A stretch of 55,631 bases of DNA, from positions 1-55,631 of the forward strand of contig CANCRX010000015.1 of the NCBI GenBank assembly GCA_947380655.1. The letters run 5' to 3'. Every line of letters begins with the position of its first letter. The stretch's first letter is position 1. Below are positions 24,853 to 33,184 of this stretch, in pieces. Under the pieces are notes generated by a model. That model was not told the DNA's origin. It did not search any database and was given only the letters and a program-made list of their open reading frames with translations. A program made the translations under genes and the position numbers. Source of the DNA: Alcaligenaceae bacterium. GTDB taxonomy: Bacteria; Pseudomonadota; Gammaproteobacteria; Burkholderiales; Burkholderiaceae_B.

Positions 24853-25515
24853 ATGACAAACTCGCTATCCAAACCCCCACGCATGCTGACCCTCTCGGAG
24901 TTAGCCGCCTTAATTAAGGGCTATCGCAAGCTCAAACAGTGGAGTCAAGAGGATTTAGCTGAGCTTTCTATGCTTTCGATCGAGCAAATCGATGAGATTG
25001 AAAACGGTCTGAGCAATGCGCCAGACTCTCTGCGTGCCTTGGGGCAGGCCTTTGGCTTCGCAGATATCGATGTGTTGAACAAGCCCATTCATATTCCGAC
25101 ACCCCAGGACTTTGAAGCAGAATCAAGCTCTCCAGAGTCTGAGGGCACAACGCTTGAGGCTTTTGTGCTGACAACTGGCGAAGAATTAGGTGAGCTTGTG
25201 ATGCAAAGCTCCGCGCTGGCTGTCAGCCGCTCCTTTGAGCTTGGCATGCAGGCCGATAAAGTGTTCGAGGCCTTGACGGATTATGTCCGCGAGTATCGCG
25301 AATGCTTCGATGAATATTCCACAGCGCGAGTCAGCGATATTCACGAGGAGTTTCAGGACTATCTCGGGGAGCTTAAAAGTTTTGGCGTGTCGATTAGCTA
25401 TGCGACACGTCAGCTGCCACCTGATACGGACGAAGAAAAAAGCCCTGCACCGGGAGTCGCTCTGTATTTAGTCGCATTCCCGATCGGCGAAGAGCCTGAT
25501 TCTTTTCTGGTTTAA
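24853..25515 (+). CDS. XRE-type helix-turn-helix protein with uncharacterised C-terminal domain
   Basis: This 220-residue protein has an N-terminal XRE helix-turn-helix (about 13-66: LSELAALIKGYRKLKQWSQEDLAELS, LSIEQIDEIENGLS), an acidic Pro/Ser linker (about 80-100) and a C-terminal region (100-220) rich in acidic and aromatic residues that I do not recognise. GGAG 8 bases before ATG 24853 is a good ribosome site. Its stop codon overlaps that of a small convergent membrane-protein gene. It could regulate the divergent hydrolase gene, but this is only an inference. Confidence 0.82.
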   Translation: MTNSLSKPPRMLTLSELAALIKGYRKLKQWSQEDLAELSMLSIEQIDEIENGLSNAPDSLRALGQAFGFADIDVLNKPIHIPTPQDFEAESSSPESEGTTLEAFVLTTGEELGELVMQSSALAVSRSFELGMQADKVFEALTDYVREYRECFDEYSTARVSDIHEEFQDYLGELKSFGVSISYATRQLPPDTDEEKSPAPGVALYLVAFPIGEEPDSFLV

Positions 25516-25643
25516 CGACCGCCAGAGGCGAGGTGAACGACCCAGGCCAGTGTTAGCGCACAAGGTGCAAAAGTAACAATCAAAACAGCCCAAATCGCGC
25601 TTGCTGCCGAATGCTGGCCTTCGTGATGTGTATCGTGTTCCAT
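25512..25643 (-). CDS. Small single-pass membrane protein (43 aa), function unknown
   Basis: A 43-codon frame starts with ATG at 25643, preceded by AGGAG at 7-base spacing. The translation has a His/Glu-rich N-terminus (MEHDTHHEGQH) and one hydrophobic helix (about 16-36: AIWAVLIVTFAPCALTLAWVV), ending HLASGGR. The good ribosome site, clean start and single transmembrane layout argue for a real gene. Its stop overlaps the stop of the convergent XRE gene (25512-25515). The histidine-rich head could bind metal, but no family is recognised. Confidence 0.75.
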   Translation of the reverse strand: MEHDTHHEGQHSAASAIWAVLIVTFAPCALTLAWVVHLASGGR

Positions 25644-25681
25644 ATTTGTCTCCTGTTAATAAATTGATATTTTTTATTATT

Positions 25682-27220
25682 CTATACCTTACGCGGGCTT
25701 TTTTCCCAAAATGGTTGTCTCAGTTTGCGTTTGACTATTTTTCCACTGTCATCTCGAGGTAGTGCTGCCTGGAACCGAAATTCCCGAGGAATTTTGTAGC
25801 CCGCGATTTTCGGTTTCAGCCAATTGATCAGAAACTCCTGGCTAAGTTCAGTTGTCATTGAGATAGGCTGCACAAATCCCAGGAGTTTTTCTCCATACTC
25901 TTGGTCGGGAATACCGATTACTGCGCAGTCTGCAATTTCTGGATGCGATAACAACTCATTCTCAATTTCTGCAGGATAAATATTCACGCCTCCGGAAATC
26001 ACCATGTCTGATTCACGGTCACAGACAAAAAGAAAGCCATCCACGTCCAAATACCCAATATCCCCTAATGTAATGAGACCGTCTCGTTCGATTTTTTTGC
26101 GGGCTTCAGGATTATTTTTATACGTGAAGTCGGCATAGGCAGGTTGATGAACATAGATTTTTCCTGTTTGCAGGGGCGCACAGAGATTACCTTGGTCATC
26201 ATAGATTTTGATGATACCGTTGCCGATAGGTTTGCCTGCGCTCCCAGGTTTACGAAGAGCATCTGCTGCGCCGATTCCGGTGATCATGCCCGCTTCACTT
26301 GAGGCATAGGTTTCATAAATGATGGGACCAAACCATTCGATCATTTGACGCTTGACTTCTGGCGGGCAGGGCGAGCCGGTGGAGGCAACAAAGTTAAGTG
26401 AGGTGAGATCATATTTATTTCTAATTGAGTCTGCTAACTTCAGCATCCTTACATACATGATCGGTACCAGGTAAACGACATTGATACGGTGCGCTTCAAT
26501 CAATCGAAGCACTTCCTCGGGATCAAAGCGCGGCATGACAATAAATTTATTGCATACTCTCAGTGAGACTTGGGTGAAAATGCTCGGGCCACTATGGTAA
26601 ATCGGTGCGGGAAGAAGGGCATTGCAACCTGCTTTTAATCCTAGTGCATTGACGACGACTTCTTCCATGAATTTCTGTTGAGTTTCCAGTTTCTCCATGG
26701 GCACGGCAAATCTCACCACTCCTTTAGGACGGCCTGTTGTTCCTGAGGTGTAGGCCATGTGGCCCCGAGGTGATACTGCGGGACCTTCATAGGGGATCTG
26801 CTTTTCGCACCAGCGTTCAAAATCCAGTATTCTGGTGGAAACAGGAAGATGTTGAGTGACTCGAACCGTTTTTTTTGTTGAATCTGTATTCAAGCAAATG
26901 ATGGGTAAGACACCTGTAATCGCCTGTAACATGGTGTCGACCAGATCACTCTCCGTGAATAACACTTTAGCCGCGCTATCAGATACGATGAACGATACCT
27001 CGTCGGCTGTGAAATGCCAGTTGATGGGGCAGTAATAAATTCCAAGTCTTCGACAGCATTGAATGAGTTGAAGATATTCCATGCGGTTACGCATATAGAT
27101 GGCTATAACATCTCCTTGCTCAATCCCCATCTGGGATAGGCCATATGCAAGTTGATCGCTTTTTCGAGTGAATTCATCCCGTGATAGCGTGTCAAGGCCT
27201 GCAATGATTGAAGCACTCAT
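25682..27220 (-). CDS. AMP-forming acyl-CoA synthetase
   Basis: This 512-residue ANL-superfamily ligase has MAYTSGTTGRPKGVVRFAV as the nucleotide loop, IYETYASSEAG as the adenine motif, GDIGYLDVDGFLFVCDRESDMVISGGVNIYPAEIE as hinge and SGKIVKRKLRQ with the catalytic lysine. The N-terminus is short, as in FadD-like bacterial ligases acting on bulky or aromatic acids. Start 27220 (MSASIIAG) is preferred over the longer frame to 27286, because AAGAGA lies about 6 bases upstream. It diverges from the TAXI receptor gene. Substrate unknown. Confidence 0.92.
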   Translation of the reverse strand: MSASIIAGLDTLSRDEFTRKSDQLAYGLSQMGIEQGDVIAIYMRNRMEYLQLIQCCRRLGIYYCPINWHFTADEVSFIVSDSAAKVLFTESDLVDTMLQAITGVLPIICLNTDSTKKTVRVTQHLPVSTRILDFERWCEKQIPYEGPAVSPRGHMAYTSGTTGRPKGVVRFAVPMEKLETQQKFMEEVVVNALGLKAGCNALLPAPIYHSGPSIFTQVSLRVCNKFIVMPRFDPEEVLRLIEAHRINVVYLVPIMYVRMLKLADSIRNKYDLTSLNFVASTGSPCPPEVKRQMIEWFGPIIYETYASSEAGMITGIGAADALRKPGSAGKPIGNGIIKIYDDQGNLCAPLQTGKIYVHQPAYADFTYKNNPEARKKIERDGLITLGDIGYLDVDGFLFVCDRESDMVISGGVNIYPAEIENELLSHPEIADCAVIGIPDQEYGEKLLGFVQPISMTTELSQEFLINWLKPKIAGYKIPREFRFQAALPRDDSGKIVKRKLRQPFWEKSPRKV

Positions 27221-27317
27221 GTTGTCTCTTCGGTTTTTATTATGAATGATCGATATTACCAACACGGGATAAAGGATGTAAGGCAAATTATGGAATTTTT
27301 ATCAAAGTGCCCGTCGC

Positions 27318-28700
27318 ATGAATAAATTCAAGTCTAAGCAAAATCCTTCTTTGATTCTTCACACCCGCGACTCCTTATTGCAGGAGTTTCAGGCTTGGTG
27401 GGGGCTTTTGAAATCAGAATGGTACTGGGTGCTGATACTCATTGCAGGTTTGCTGCTTTTGTTGGCGTTTACCCGGCCGTTGCCACCCAAAGATGTTTAT
27501 CTGGCAGTGGGGCAGGAGGGCTCAACGTTTGAAGCCTTAGGTAAAAAATTTATTCCCTTATTCGCACAAGAAAAAATCCGTCTGCATTTAATTAATACTT
27601 CTGGTTCAGCCAGCAGTTTGCGTGATCTCGCAGATAAAAACGTTCAAGTCAATGCGGCACTGATGGTCAGTGGTATCCCTGAGAAGGACAAATATCCAAA
27701 TCTAAACTCCCTTGGCAGTATTGAGTATGTTCCATTATGGTTTTTTTATCACGGAGAGTCTCCCGTCATTAGCGGCACCGTCGCAAATTTTTCGAACAAA
27801 ACGGTTGCGATCGGGCCTGAGGGCAGTGGCACTGAAATTATTCTTGAGCGCATACTTTCTTTGAGTAATATCGCGTTGGACAGTAGTGCTAAATTTCTGA
27901 AAATCCCTAATAAAGATGCCGCTGAGAAGTTAATTAGCGGTGAGATCGATGCGGTTTTTATTCTTGACGGAATAAATGGGCCGAATGTACAAAAACTGTT
28001 AGCCCACGATGATATTCATGTGTTTAACTTTGAATATGCCAAGGCCTTGGCTAAAAAATTACCTTATCTTGAAGTCGTGGAGATACCCAAAGGTTCTCTG
28101 GATTTAAAAACCTTGCGTCCACCGCGCGACATCAGCATGCTGTCTTCGACGGTCTCTTTGCTGGTTGAAAAAGACATGCACCCAGCCATTCAGTATCTTT
28201 TTTTACTGGGTGCAGAAAAGGTTAGCAATGAAGTGGATCAGTTTTTTGCAAAACCAGAATTATTTCCAGCATACCTTGATCACAATATTCCCTTAAGCCC
28301 TGTCGCACATCGCTTTTACGAAAATGGCGCTCCGCCTCTCAAAGATACCTTGCCACTCTGGCTGAGTAGTTATCTGGACAGAATATGGATTCTGCTGATC
28401 GCCGCGCTCGCGGTGATCTATCCGATATTTAAATTATTTCCAAGTTATAGACATACACGCGCAGCGATGTTGATCTCTGATGCCTATGAGGAAATTCTCG
28501 AAATTGAGAAGCAAGCCGATACATGTGAATCGTTAGAGGTATTGCAAAAAATGCTAGACCGTCTCGAGGAGATGAACGTCGATTCCAGGCAGATATCGAT
28601 CTCCTCTGATGATATCAACCGACTCTACAGTATGAAATCGGCATTGAATATGGTGCATAGTCAATTACTGGAAATTAAGCAAAGGCTTGCGCAGCAATGA
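27318..28700 (+). CDS. TAXI-family TRAP-type solute-binding protein with two membrane anchors
   Basis: This 460-residue protein has a TAXI-type solute-binding domain (about 58-345: DVYLAVGQEGSTFEALGKKF, GPEGSGTEIILERIL and ISGEIDAVFILDG). It has no cleavable signal: residues 36-52 form a transmembrane helix and a second helix lies at about 355-374 (RIWILLIAALAVIYPIFKLF), followed by an 84-residue tail likely to be a cytoplasmic coiled coil. The receptor domain would thus be tethered in the periplasm. No TRAP permease gene is adjacent. A porin and a DMT transporter follow directly. Ribosome site weak. Confidence 0.85.
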   Translation: MNKFKSKQNPSLILHTRDSLLQEFQAWWGLLKSEWYWVLILIAGLLLLLAFTRPLPPKDVYLAVGQEGSTFEALGKKFIPLFAQEKIRLHLINTSGSASSLRDLADKNVQVNAALMVSGIPEKDKYPNLNSLGSIEYVPLWFFYHGESPVISGTVANFSNKTVAIGPEGSGTEIILERILSLSNIALDSSAKFLKIPNKDAAEKLISGEIDAVFILDGINGPNVQKLLAHDDIHVFNFEYAKALAKKLPYLEVVEIPKGSLDLKTLRPPRDISMLSSTVSLLVEKDMHPAIQYLFLLGAEKVSNEVDQFFAKPELFPAYLDHNIPLSPVAHRFYENGAPPLKDTLPLWLSSYLDRIWILLIAALAVIYPIFKLFPSYRHTRAAMLISDAYEEILEIEKQADTCESLEVLQKMLDRLEEMNVDSRQISISSDDINRLYSMKSALNMVHSQLLEIKQRLAQQ

Positions 28701-28752
28701 GCGGAAATATTTAAATCAATTTATTCAAGCTAAGGACTGGGTATATTCGTTA

Positions 28753-29958
28753 ATGAAACGCTATTCAATCCCATTGTTAGTTGTCATTTTTTTATTGGCA
28801 TCTTTGTTTTCTATAAAAACTGCAGATGCGGATAATCTATTTTCCGTATATGGGATTTTGGATAGCGGCCTTTCTTATCAAAAAAATTCTAGCAGTGCTG
28901 ACGGTTATGTTCCAAGTGGCTCGCACGCTGGGGTGGCCAGTGGCGGGCAGTCTACAGATCGTATCGGTTTCAAGGGTTCTGAAGATCTCGGTCATGGTGC
29001 GCAACTGAATTTCGTTCTGGAAAATGGTTTCAATATCGGCAATGGCACCTCAGCGCAAAGTAACAGGGCGTTTGGAAGGCAATCTTGGCTGGGTTTACAG
29101 ACACAAAGCCTTGGCTATGTTCGGTTCGGTCGGCAAACTAATTTTGCTTATGACTATCTCAGTGAGTTAACGCCATTTTCTGGTGGTGATTTTACGAGAG
29201 CCAAAATGGGCTCATCTTTTGCCGCCGGTGGCACTGAGCGTTTGAGTAACACGATTAAATTTGAAACGATCAGTATGAGTGGGCTGAAACTCGGTTTGGG
29301 TTATTCCTTTGCCGCGGAATTAGGCTCTGTCTACAAATCACTCAATGGTGATTTTTCGTTCACCCAAGGTGATACCAAAGCATATAACTATGAAGCGGTG
29401 AATAATCTACGCGCACTGACCACTGGGGCTCAATATAAAAATGGACCGTTGTATCTGACGCTCACTGGTGACGTATTGATGCCAAATGTTGGCACTGCGA
29501 ATGGAGACTATCGCAATATCACTTCCTGGACCATGGGAGGTTATTACGATTTCAATGCGGTTAAGGTTGCATTGACGTATGGTCAGATTAAAAATGGCTG
29601 GATCAATCCCCTACAGCCTCTGGCTGATTTGCTGCCCAATACGTCCCTGGATATAAAAAATGGGTTTGTTATTTTTGATGAAAATGTTGAGCTTAATTCC
29701 TATACCCTGGCGATTACTGCCGCAACGTCAGAGAACAGTAGCATTTTTAGTGATTTACGCATTGTTCAACCATCTGACAGGATGCGCGAACATTCAACGA
29801 TTAACAGCACACTGCAAACATCTCTGAGTCTTGGCTATACCTACAAGTTTTCGAAAACATTAAACCTGTATGCTTATGGTTCTTATACAAACGGCTATGC
29901 CACGATTGATGGGTTGAGATCGATGGCGTTGGGTTTAGGACTTAGAAAAATATTTTGA
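28753..29958 (+). CDS. Outer-membrane porin (Gram-negative trimeric porin family)
   Basis: This 401-residue precursor has a signal peptide MKRYSIPLLVVIFLLASLFS ending at about TADA, then the porin opening NLFSVYGILDSGLSYQKN, the motif DRIGFKGSEDLGHGAQLNFVLENGF, the strand YVRFGRQTNFAYD and a C-terminal phenylalanine (GLGLRKIF) needed for outer-membrane insertion. This is the usual betaproteobacterial 16-strand porin pattern. ATG 28753 is chosen by the signal peptide although the AAGGA site is rather distant. It follows the TAXI receptor gene and its stop overlaps the DMT transporter start. Confidence 0.92.
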   Translation: MKRYSIPLLVVIFLLASLFSIKTADADNLFSVYGILDSGLSYQKNSSSADGYVPSGSHAGVASGGQSTDRIGFKGSEDLGHGAQLNFVLENGFNIGNGTSAQSNRAFGRQSWLGLQTQSLGYVRFGRQTNFAYDYLSELTPFSGGDFTRAKMGSSFAAGGTERLSNTIKFETISMSGLKLGLGYSFAAELGSVYKSLNGDFSFTQGDTKAYNYEAVNNLRALTTGAQYKNGPLYLTLTGDVLMPNVGTANGDYRNITSWTMGGYYDFNAVKVALTYGQIKNGWINPLQPLADLLPNTSLDIKNGFVIFDENVELNSYTLAITAATSENSSIFSDLRIVQPSDRMREHSTINSTLQTSLSLGYTYKFSKTLNLYAYGSYTNGYATIDGLRSMALGLGLRKIF

Positions 29959-30815
29959 ATAAACAACCGCATCCTCTTTACGGCATTCTGCTGATTTTAT
30001 TGTCGTCGCTCTTATTTGCTACACATGACAATATTTCAAAATACCTGACCCTTCTGTATCCACCTGTCCTGGTTGTCTGGGCCAGATTCATGACCCAGAG
30101 TGTATTAATGGTCGGTGTATTCGCCCCCAGAATGGGTTTAGACCTGATCCGCAGCCGTCAACTTAAACTCCAGTTGGCACGTGGAGCATGCATGATGATA
30201 GCCAGCCTATTTTTCGTGTTGAGCTTGCACTTTAATGTTCCGGTGGGTGAGGCAACAGCCGTGGTATTTCTGTCCCCGTTATTGGTGACGTGGTTTTCAG
30301 GACGAGTTTTAAAAGAAAAAATCAACACGGGTCAGTGGGTAGCGATTGCCTGCGGTTTGCTTGGCGTGCTGGTGATTGTCAGACCGGGCAGCGCTTTATT
30401 TACCGCTCCGATTTTGTTCCCCTTTGTTTCCTCGATTGCCGTGGGTGCTTTTCAGCTTCTTACCCGTCAATTAGTCAAGACCGATCACATCATTGCGACT
30501 AACTTTATGACTGGGTTGTTTTGCACGGTCGTGATGAGTTTGCTGGTAGCTTTTTTCTGGCAAACCCCCACGCTGATGGATGCTCTGCTCATGGCGGCTG
30601 GAGGATCGATTGCGATGGTTGGGCACGTATTACTGACCTATGCTTATCGTCAGGCCTCCGTCGTGACGCTTGCGCCCTTTAGTTATGCGCAAATTGTTTT
30701 CGCGGCCTTGGTCGCTTTCGTCTTTTTTGGCCATATGCCTGACCAGATGACGCTGGTTGGTATGGCCATCATTATTGCCAGTGGTGTGGGATTAATCTTG
30801 TGGCAACGTCGTTAA
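29955..30815 (+). CDS. EamA/DMT-family transporter
   Basis: This 286-residue inner-membrane protein has about ten hydrophobic helices in two EamA repeats (residues about 8-140 and 150-284); ends of repeats show PLLVTWFSGRVLKEKINTGQWVAIACGLLGVLVIV and ALVAFVFFGHMPDQMTLVGMAIIIASGVGLILW. DMT proteins export amino acids or metabolites or import small solutes. TTG 29955 is the only plausible start; a stop codon lies 10 bases upstream in frame and the next ATG is inside the second helix. The start overlaps the porin stop by 4 bases. Confidence 0.88.
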   Translation: MNKQPHPLYGILLILLSSLLFATHDNISKYLTLLYPPVLVVWARFMTQSVLMVGVFAPRMGLDLIRSRQLKLQLARGACMMIASLFFVLSLHFNVPVGEATAVVFLSPLLVTWFSGRVLKEKINTGQWVAIACGLLGVLVIVRPGSALFTAPILFPFVSSIAVGAFQLLTRQLVKTDHIIATNFMTGLFCTVVMSLLVAFFWQTPTLMDALLMAAGGSIAMVGHVLLTYAYRQASVVTLAPFSYAQIVFAALVAFVFFGHMPDQMTLVGMAIIIASGVGLILWQRR

Positions 30816-30827
30816 GCGCAATATCTA

Positions 30828-31262
30828 TTATTTATTGCCTAATATGTTGCACATTGCGTCAAGCCCCAAAAGATACGAATTTATACCAAAGCCCGCGATC
30901 ATTCCCACGCTTGTGTCAGCCAATATTGAGTGAATGCCACGCTTTTCAATATTGGTCATATGCACTTCAACATAGGGAAAACTGATCGTACGCAGACAGT
31001 CCCTCAATGCATATCCCGCATATAAAAAGCCCGCTGGATTCATGACCAGGCCATCCACACCCTCATCAACGGCTTGATACAGCCGCTGGATTGCTTCGCC
31101 TTCGATGTGCGTATAGTAAATTTCCAGTTCATAGTGATGATTGCGCGCATGTTCGCGCATCATCTCATCAAGCTCTGCGGCTGTCGTGGTGCCATATAGC
31201 TCGGGCTGTCTTCGGCCGAGATACGTCATATTGGCACCTTGCAACACTAATATTTTTTTCAT
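30828..31262 (-). CDS. AroQ-fold protein (type II dehydroquinase paralogue) with altered active site
   Basis: This 144-residue protein follows the type II 3-dehydroquinate dehydratase fold throughout: ILVLQGANMTYLGRRQPELYG (Tyr23 and Arg kept), IEGEAIQRL, MNPAGF (Asn75) and VEVHMTNIEKR (His101). Several otherwise conserved residues are changed. The NPAAYTH block is NPAGFLY, putting Tyr at 81 where His is expected. The FRHHS loop that carries a substrate-binding Arg is shortened by about three residues to RGIHS. GPN is GAN and the LNLLG motif is MTYLG. It may be a non-shikimate paralogue acting on a related cyclic acid. It converges with the DMT gene and diverges from a DABB-like gene. Confidence 0.82.
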   Translation of the reverse strand: MKKILVLQGANMTYLGRRQPELYGTTTAAELDEMMREHARNHHYELEIYYTHIEGEAIQRLYQAVDEGVDGLVMNPAGFLYAGYALRDCLRTISFPYVEVHMTNIEKRGIHSILADTSVGMIAGFGINSYLLGLDAMCNILGNK

Positions 31263-31421
31263 TTTATTCTCACTTATGGAGTTATTCTGGCTTGCCTGAG
31301 CGGATCCTGTGATTGAAGTGCATCTGTTCTGTATCCGAGGGCTTGACGAAAACGAGATCGTCTTGCCTTACCTGCGTCTGAGATAATATCGTAGTTAGGG
31401 TTTATCCAATATCTTACTGAA

Positions 31422-32129
31422 ATGATTACCTCACAATCTTCATTCAATAATCTAACTGCGATTTTGTTCGTCATGAATGACATTTGCAACGATGTCGAGG
31501 ACGAATTCAATACCTGGTATGAAACACAGCATGTTCCAGAGCGTTTGGCGATCGATGGTTTTTTAAGTGCCAGTCGCTGGCACACATCGAGTCGTTCTCA
31601 GGCATATATGGCAACGTATCGGTGTTCAGGGACAGATACTCTTGAGCAACCCGCCTATCTTGAACGGCTCGAAAATCCTACTGAATGGACGCGTAGGATG
31701 ATGCCGCAGTTCAAAAATATGGTGCGATCGGTCTGTCATGAAACCTGGGCAGAAGGAACGGACCAAGGCACTCACGCAATTGCGATCCGGTGTGCCCCGC
31801 ATTCCGGCAAGAAAGATCTAGCGAGAGAGTTTCTGATCACTGCAATGGCAGAGCGTATACGAACACACAAGACAATTGTACGTGTCGCGCTGTGGGAAGC
31901 TGCAGAGGGATCTGTGTCTCAAGCCAGTCCTGAGGAAACGTTGCGTGGTGAAAGAGATACCAGAGTGACTTGGGTCGTTTTTATTCAAACTGATGCATTA
32001 ACCAATCCGAGTGTTCAACTCAACATGAGCACCTGGTTGGATTCTCCTGAATTTGAATCCTTATTTAGGCTTGAGGGGTGCGCAGATTATCAACGGTTAA
32101 GTCAACATACTGCGCAGTCCAAGCTATAG
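31422..32129 (+). CDS. DABB/EthD-like ferredoxin-fold protein, function unknown
   Basis: This 235-residue protein has an N-terminal half (about 8-110) with LFVMNDICNDVEDEFNTWYETQHVPERLAIDGFL, the signature of dimeric alpha-beta barrel (EthD or DUF4286-like) proteins. The second half (about 120-230) looks like a degenerate repeat of the same fold (AIAIRCAPHSGKKDLAREFL). Such proteins include small monooxygenases, isomerases and decarboxylases that need no cofactor. No ribosome site is obvious. It diverges from the AroQ paralogue and converges with a receptor, so the three may serve one acid-degradation route. Confidence 0.7.
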   Translation: MITSQSSFNNLTAILFVMNDICNDVEDEFNTWYETQHVPERLAIDGFLSASRWHTSSRSQAYMATYRCSGTDTLEQPAYLERLENPTEWTRRMMPQFKNMVRSVCHETWAEGTDQGTHAIAIRCAPHSGKKDLAREFLITAMAERIRTHKTIVRVALWEAAEGSVSQASPEETLRGERDTRVTWVVFIQTDALTNPSVQLNMSTWLDSPEFESLFRLEGCADYQRLSQHTAQSKL

Positions 32130-32144
32130 CTGATTGCATAGCAA

Positions 32145-33125
32145 TTAATTGGTCGTTGAAATGCCAGCTTTTTTAATCACCTGGCCCCAGCGCGCATAAT
32201 CTTTTTGCATGAAGGCACCAAAATCAGCAGGTGTGCCAGGCATCACAATCGCACCACCATCCTCGAGTTTCTTTTGTAACTCAGGTATAGCCAGTGTCTT
32301 GTTTAACGCTGTATTGATATAGCTCACCACGGCAGCGGGTGTGCCTGCAGGAGCCATCAGGCCATACCATACTGAGGCCACCATCGTTGGGTAACCGAGT
32401 TCGGTAAAGGTCGGCAGATCGGGCAGCAAACTGTTGCGTTTAACGCTGACCGCTGCAATTGGGCGCAGTTTGCCGCTTTTGATGTGCGGTAACAATGCAG
32501 GAATCCCGTCAAACATCATATCCACCTGGCCGCTTGCCACATCCACCACTGCTGGGGCTGAACCTTTGTAGGGGACATGAACTAATTCGATACTTGCTTC
32601 AGTTTTAAATAATTCTCCTGAGAGGTGTGGCGCGCTGCCAGTGCCCGCAGAGGCGAAACTGAGATTCTTTTTCTTAGCAAGTTCAATCAGTTCCTTGACT
32701 GAATTAACAGGTAATTGAGCATTCACCGCCAAAATAATTGGGAATTCCGCAAGTGCGCCAACAGGAATCAGATCTTTAAATGGATCGTAAGTGAGTTTGT
32801 CATAAAAATAGGGACCGATACCGTGTGTCGAAATTCCGGCTTGTAATAGCGTATAGCCATCTGCAGGAGCGCGTGCAACAAAAGCACTCGCAATAGTGCC
32901 GTTTGCACCGGCCTTGTTTTCGACTAAAACAGATGTACCCAGTTCTTTTGCAAAGCCTTCGGAAAGCGACCGAGCGACAAAATCTGATGCGCCACCGGGT
33001 GGCACCGTAATAATGAGGCGAATGGGTTTATCCGGGAATTTTCCTGCATCGCTCGACGCAGGTTGCGCGCAAACGATATGCGTCATGCTAATAACCAATA
33101 AAGACAGTAATAATTTGAATTTCAT
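32145..33125 (-). CDS. TctC/Bug-family receptor protein
   Basis: This is a 326-residue periplasmic receptor. The signal peptide (KFKLLLSLLVISMTHIVCA) precedes FPDKPIRLIITVPPGGASDFVAR, VENKAGANGTIA, FASAGTGSAPHLSGELF and HVPYKGSAPAVVDVASGQV. Start 33125 fits the signal peptide; an upstream in-frame ATG at 33179 would add a charged leader. It converges with the DABB-like gene with 15 bp between stops and lies downstream of the PuuE-type gene on the same strand. Ligand unknown. Confidence 0.93.
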   Translation of the reverse strand: MKFKLLLSLLVISMTHIVCAQPASSDAGKFPDKPIRLIITVPPGGASDFVARSLSEGFAKELGTSVLVENKAGANGTIASAFVARAPADGYTLLQAGISTHGIGPYFYDKLTYDPFKDLIPVGALAEFPIILAVNAQLPVNSVKELIELAKKKNLSFASAGTGSAPHLSGELFKTEASIELVHVPYKGSAPAVVDVASGQVDMMFDGIPALLPHIKSGKLRPIAAVSVKRNSLLPDLPTFTELGYPTMVASVWYGLMAPAGTPAAVVSYINTALNKTLAIPELQKKLEDGGAIVMPGTPADFGAFMQKDYARWGQVIKKAGISTTN

Positions 33126-33184
33126 TTGTCTGATCCAGATTCTAAAAAGTAGGCTCGGTACGTGCGTATCATTAATCAATAATA

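Noticed and set aside
30828..31262. Straight call of aroQ for shikimate synthesis
   Set aside because: Several active-site positions are changed or deleted, so a plain aroQ label would mislead.
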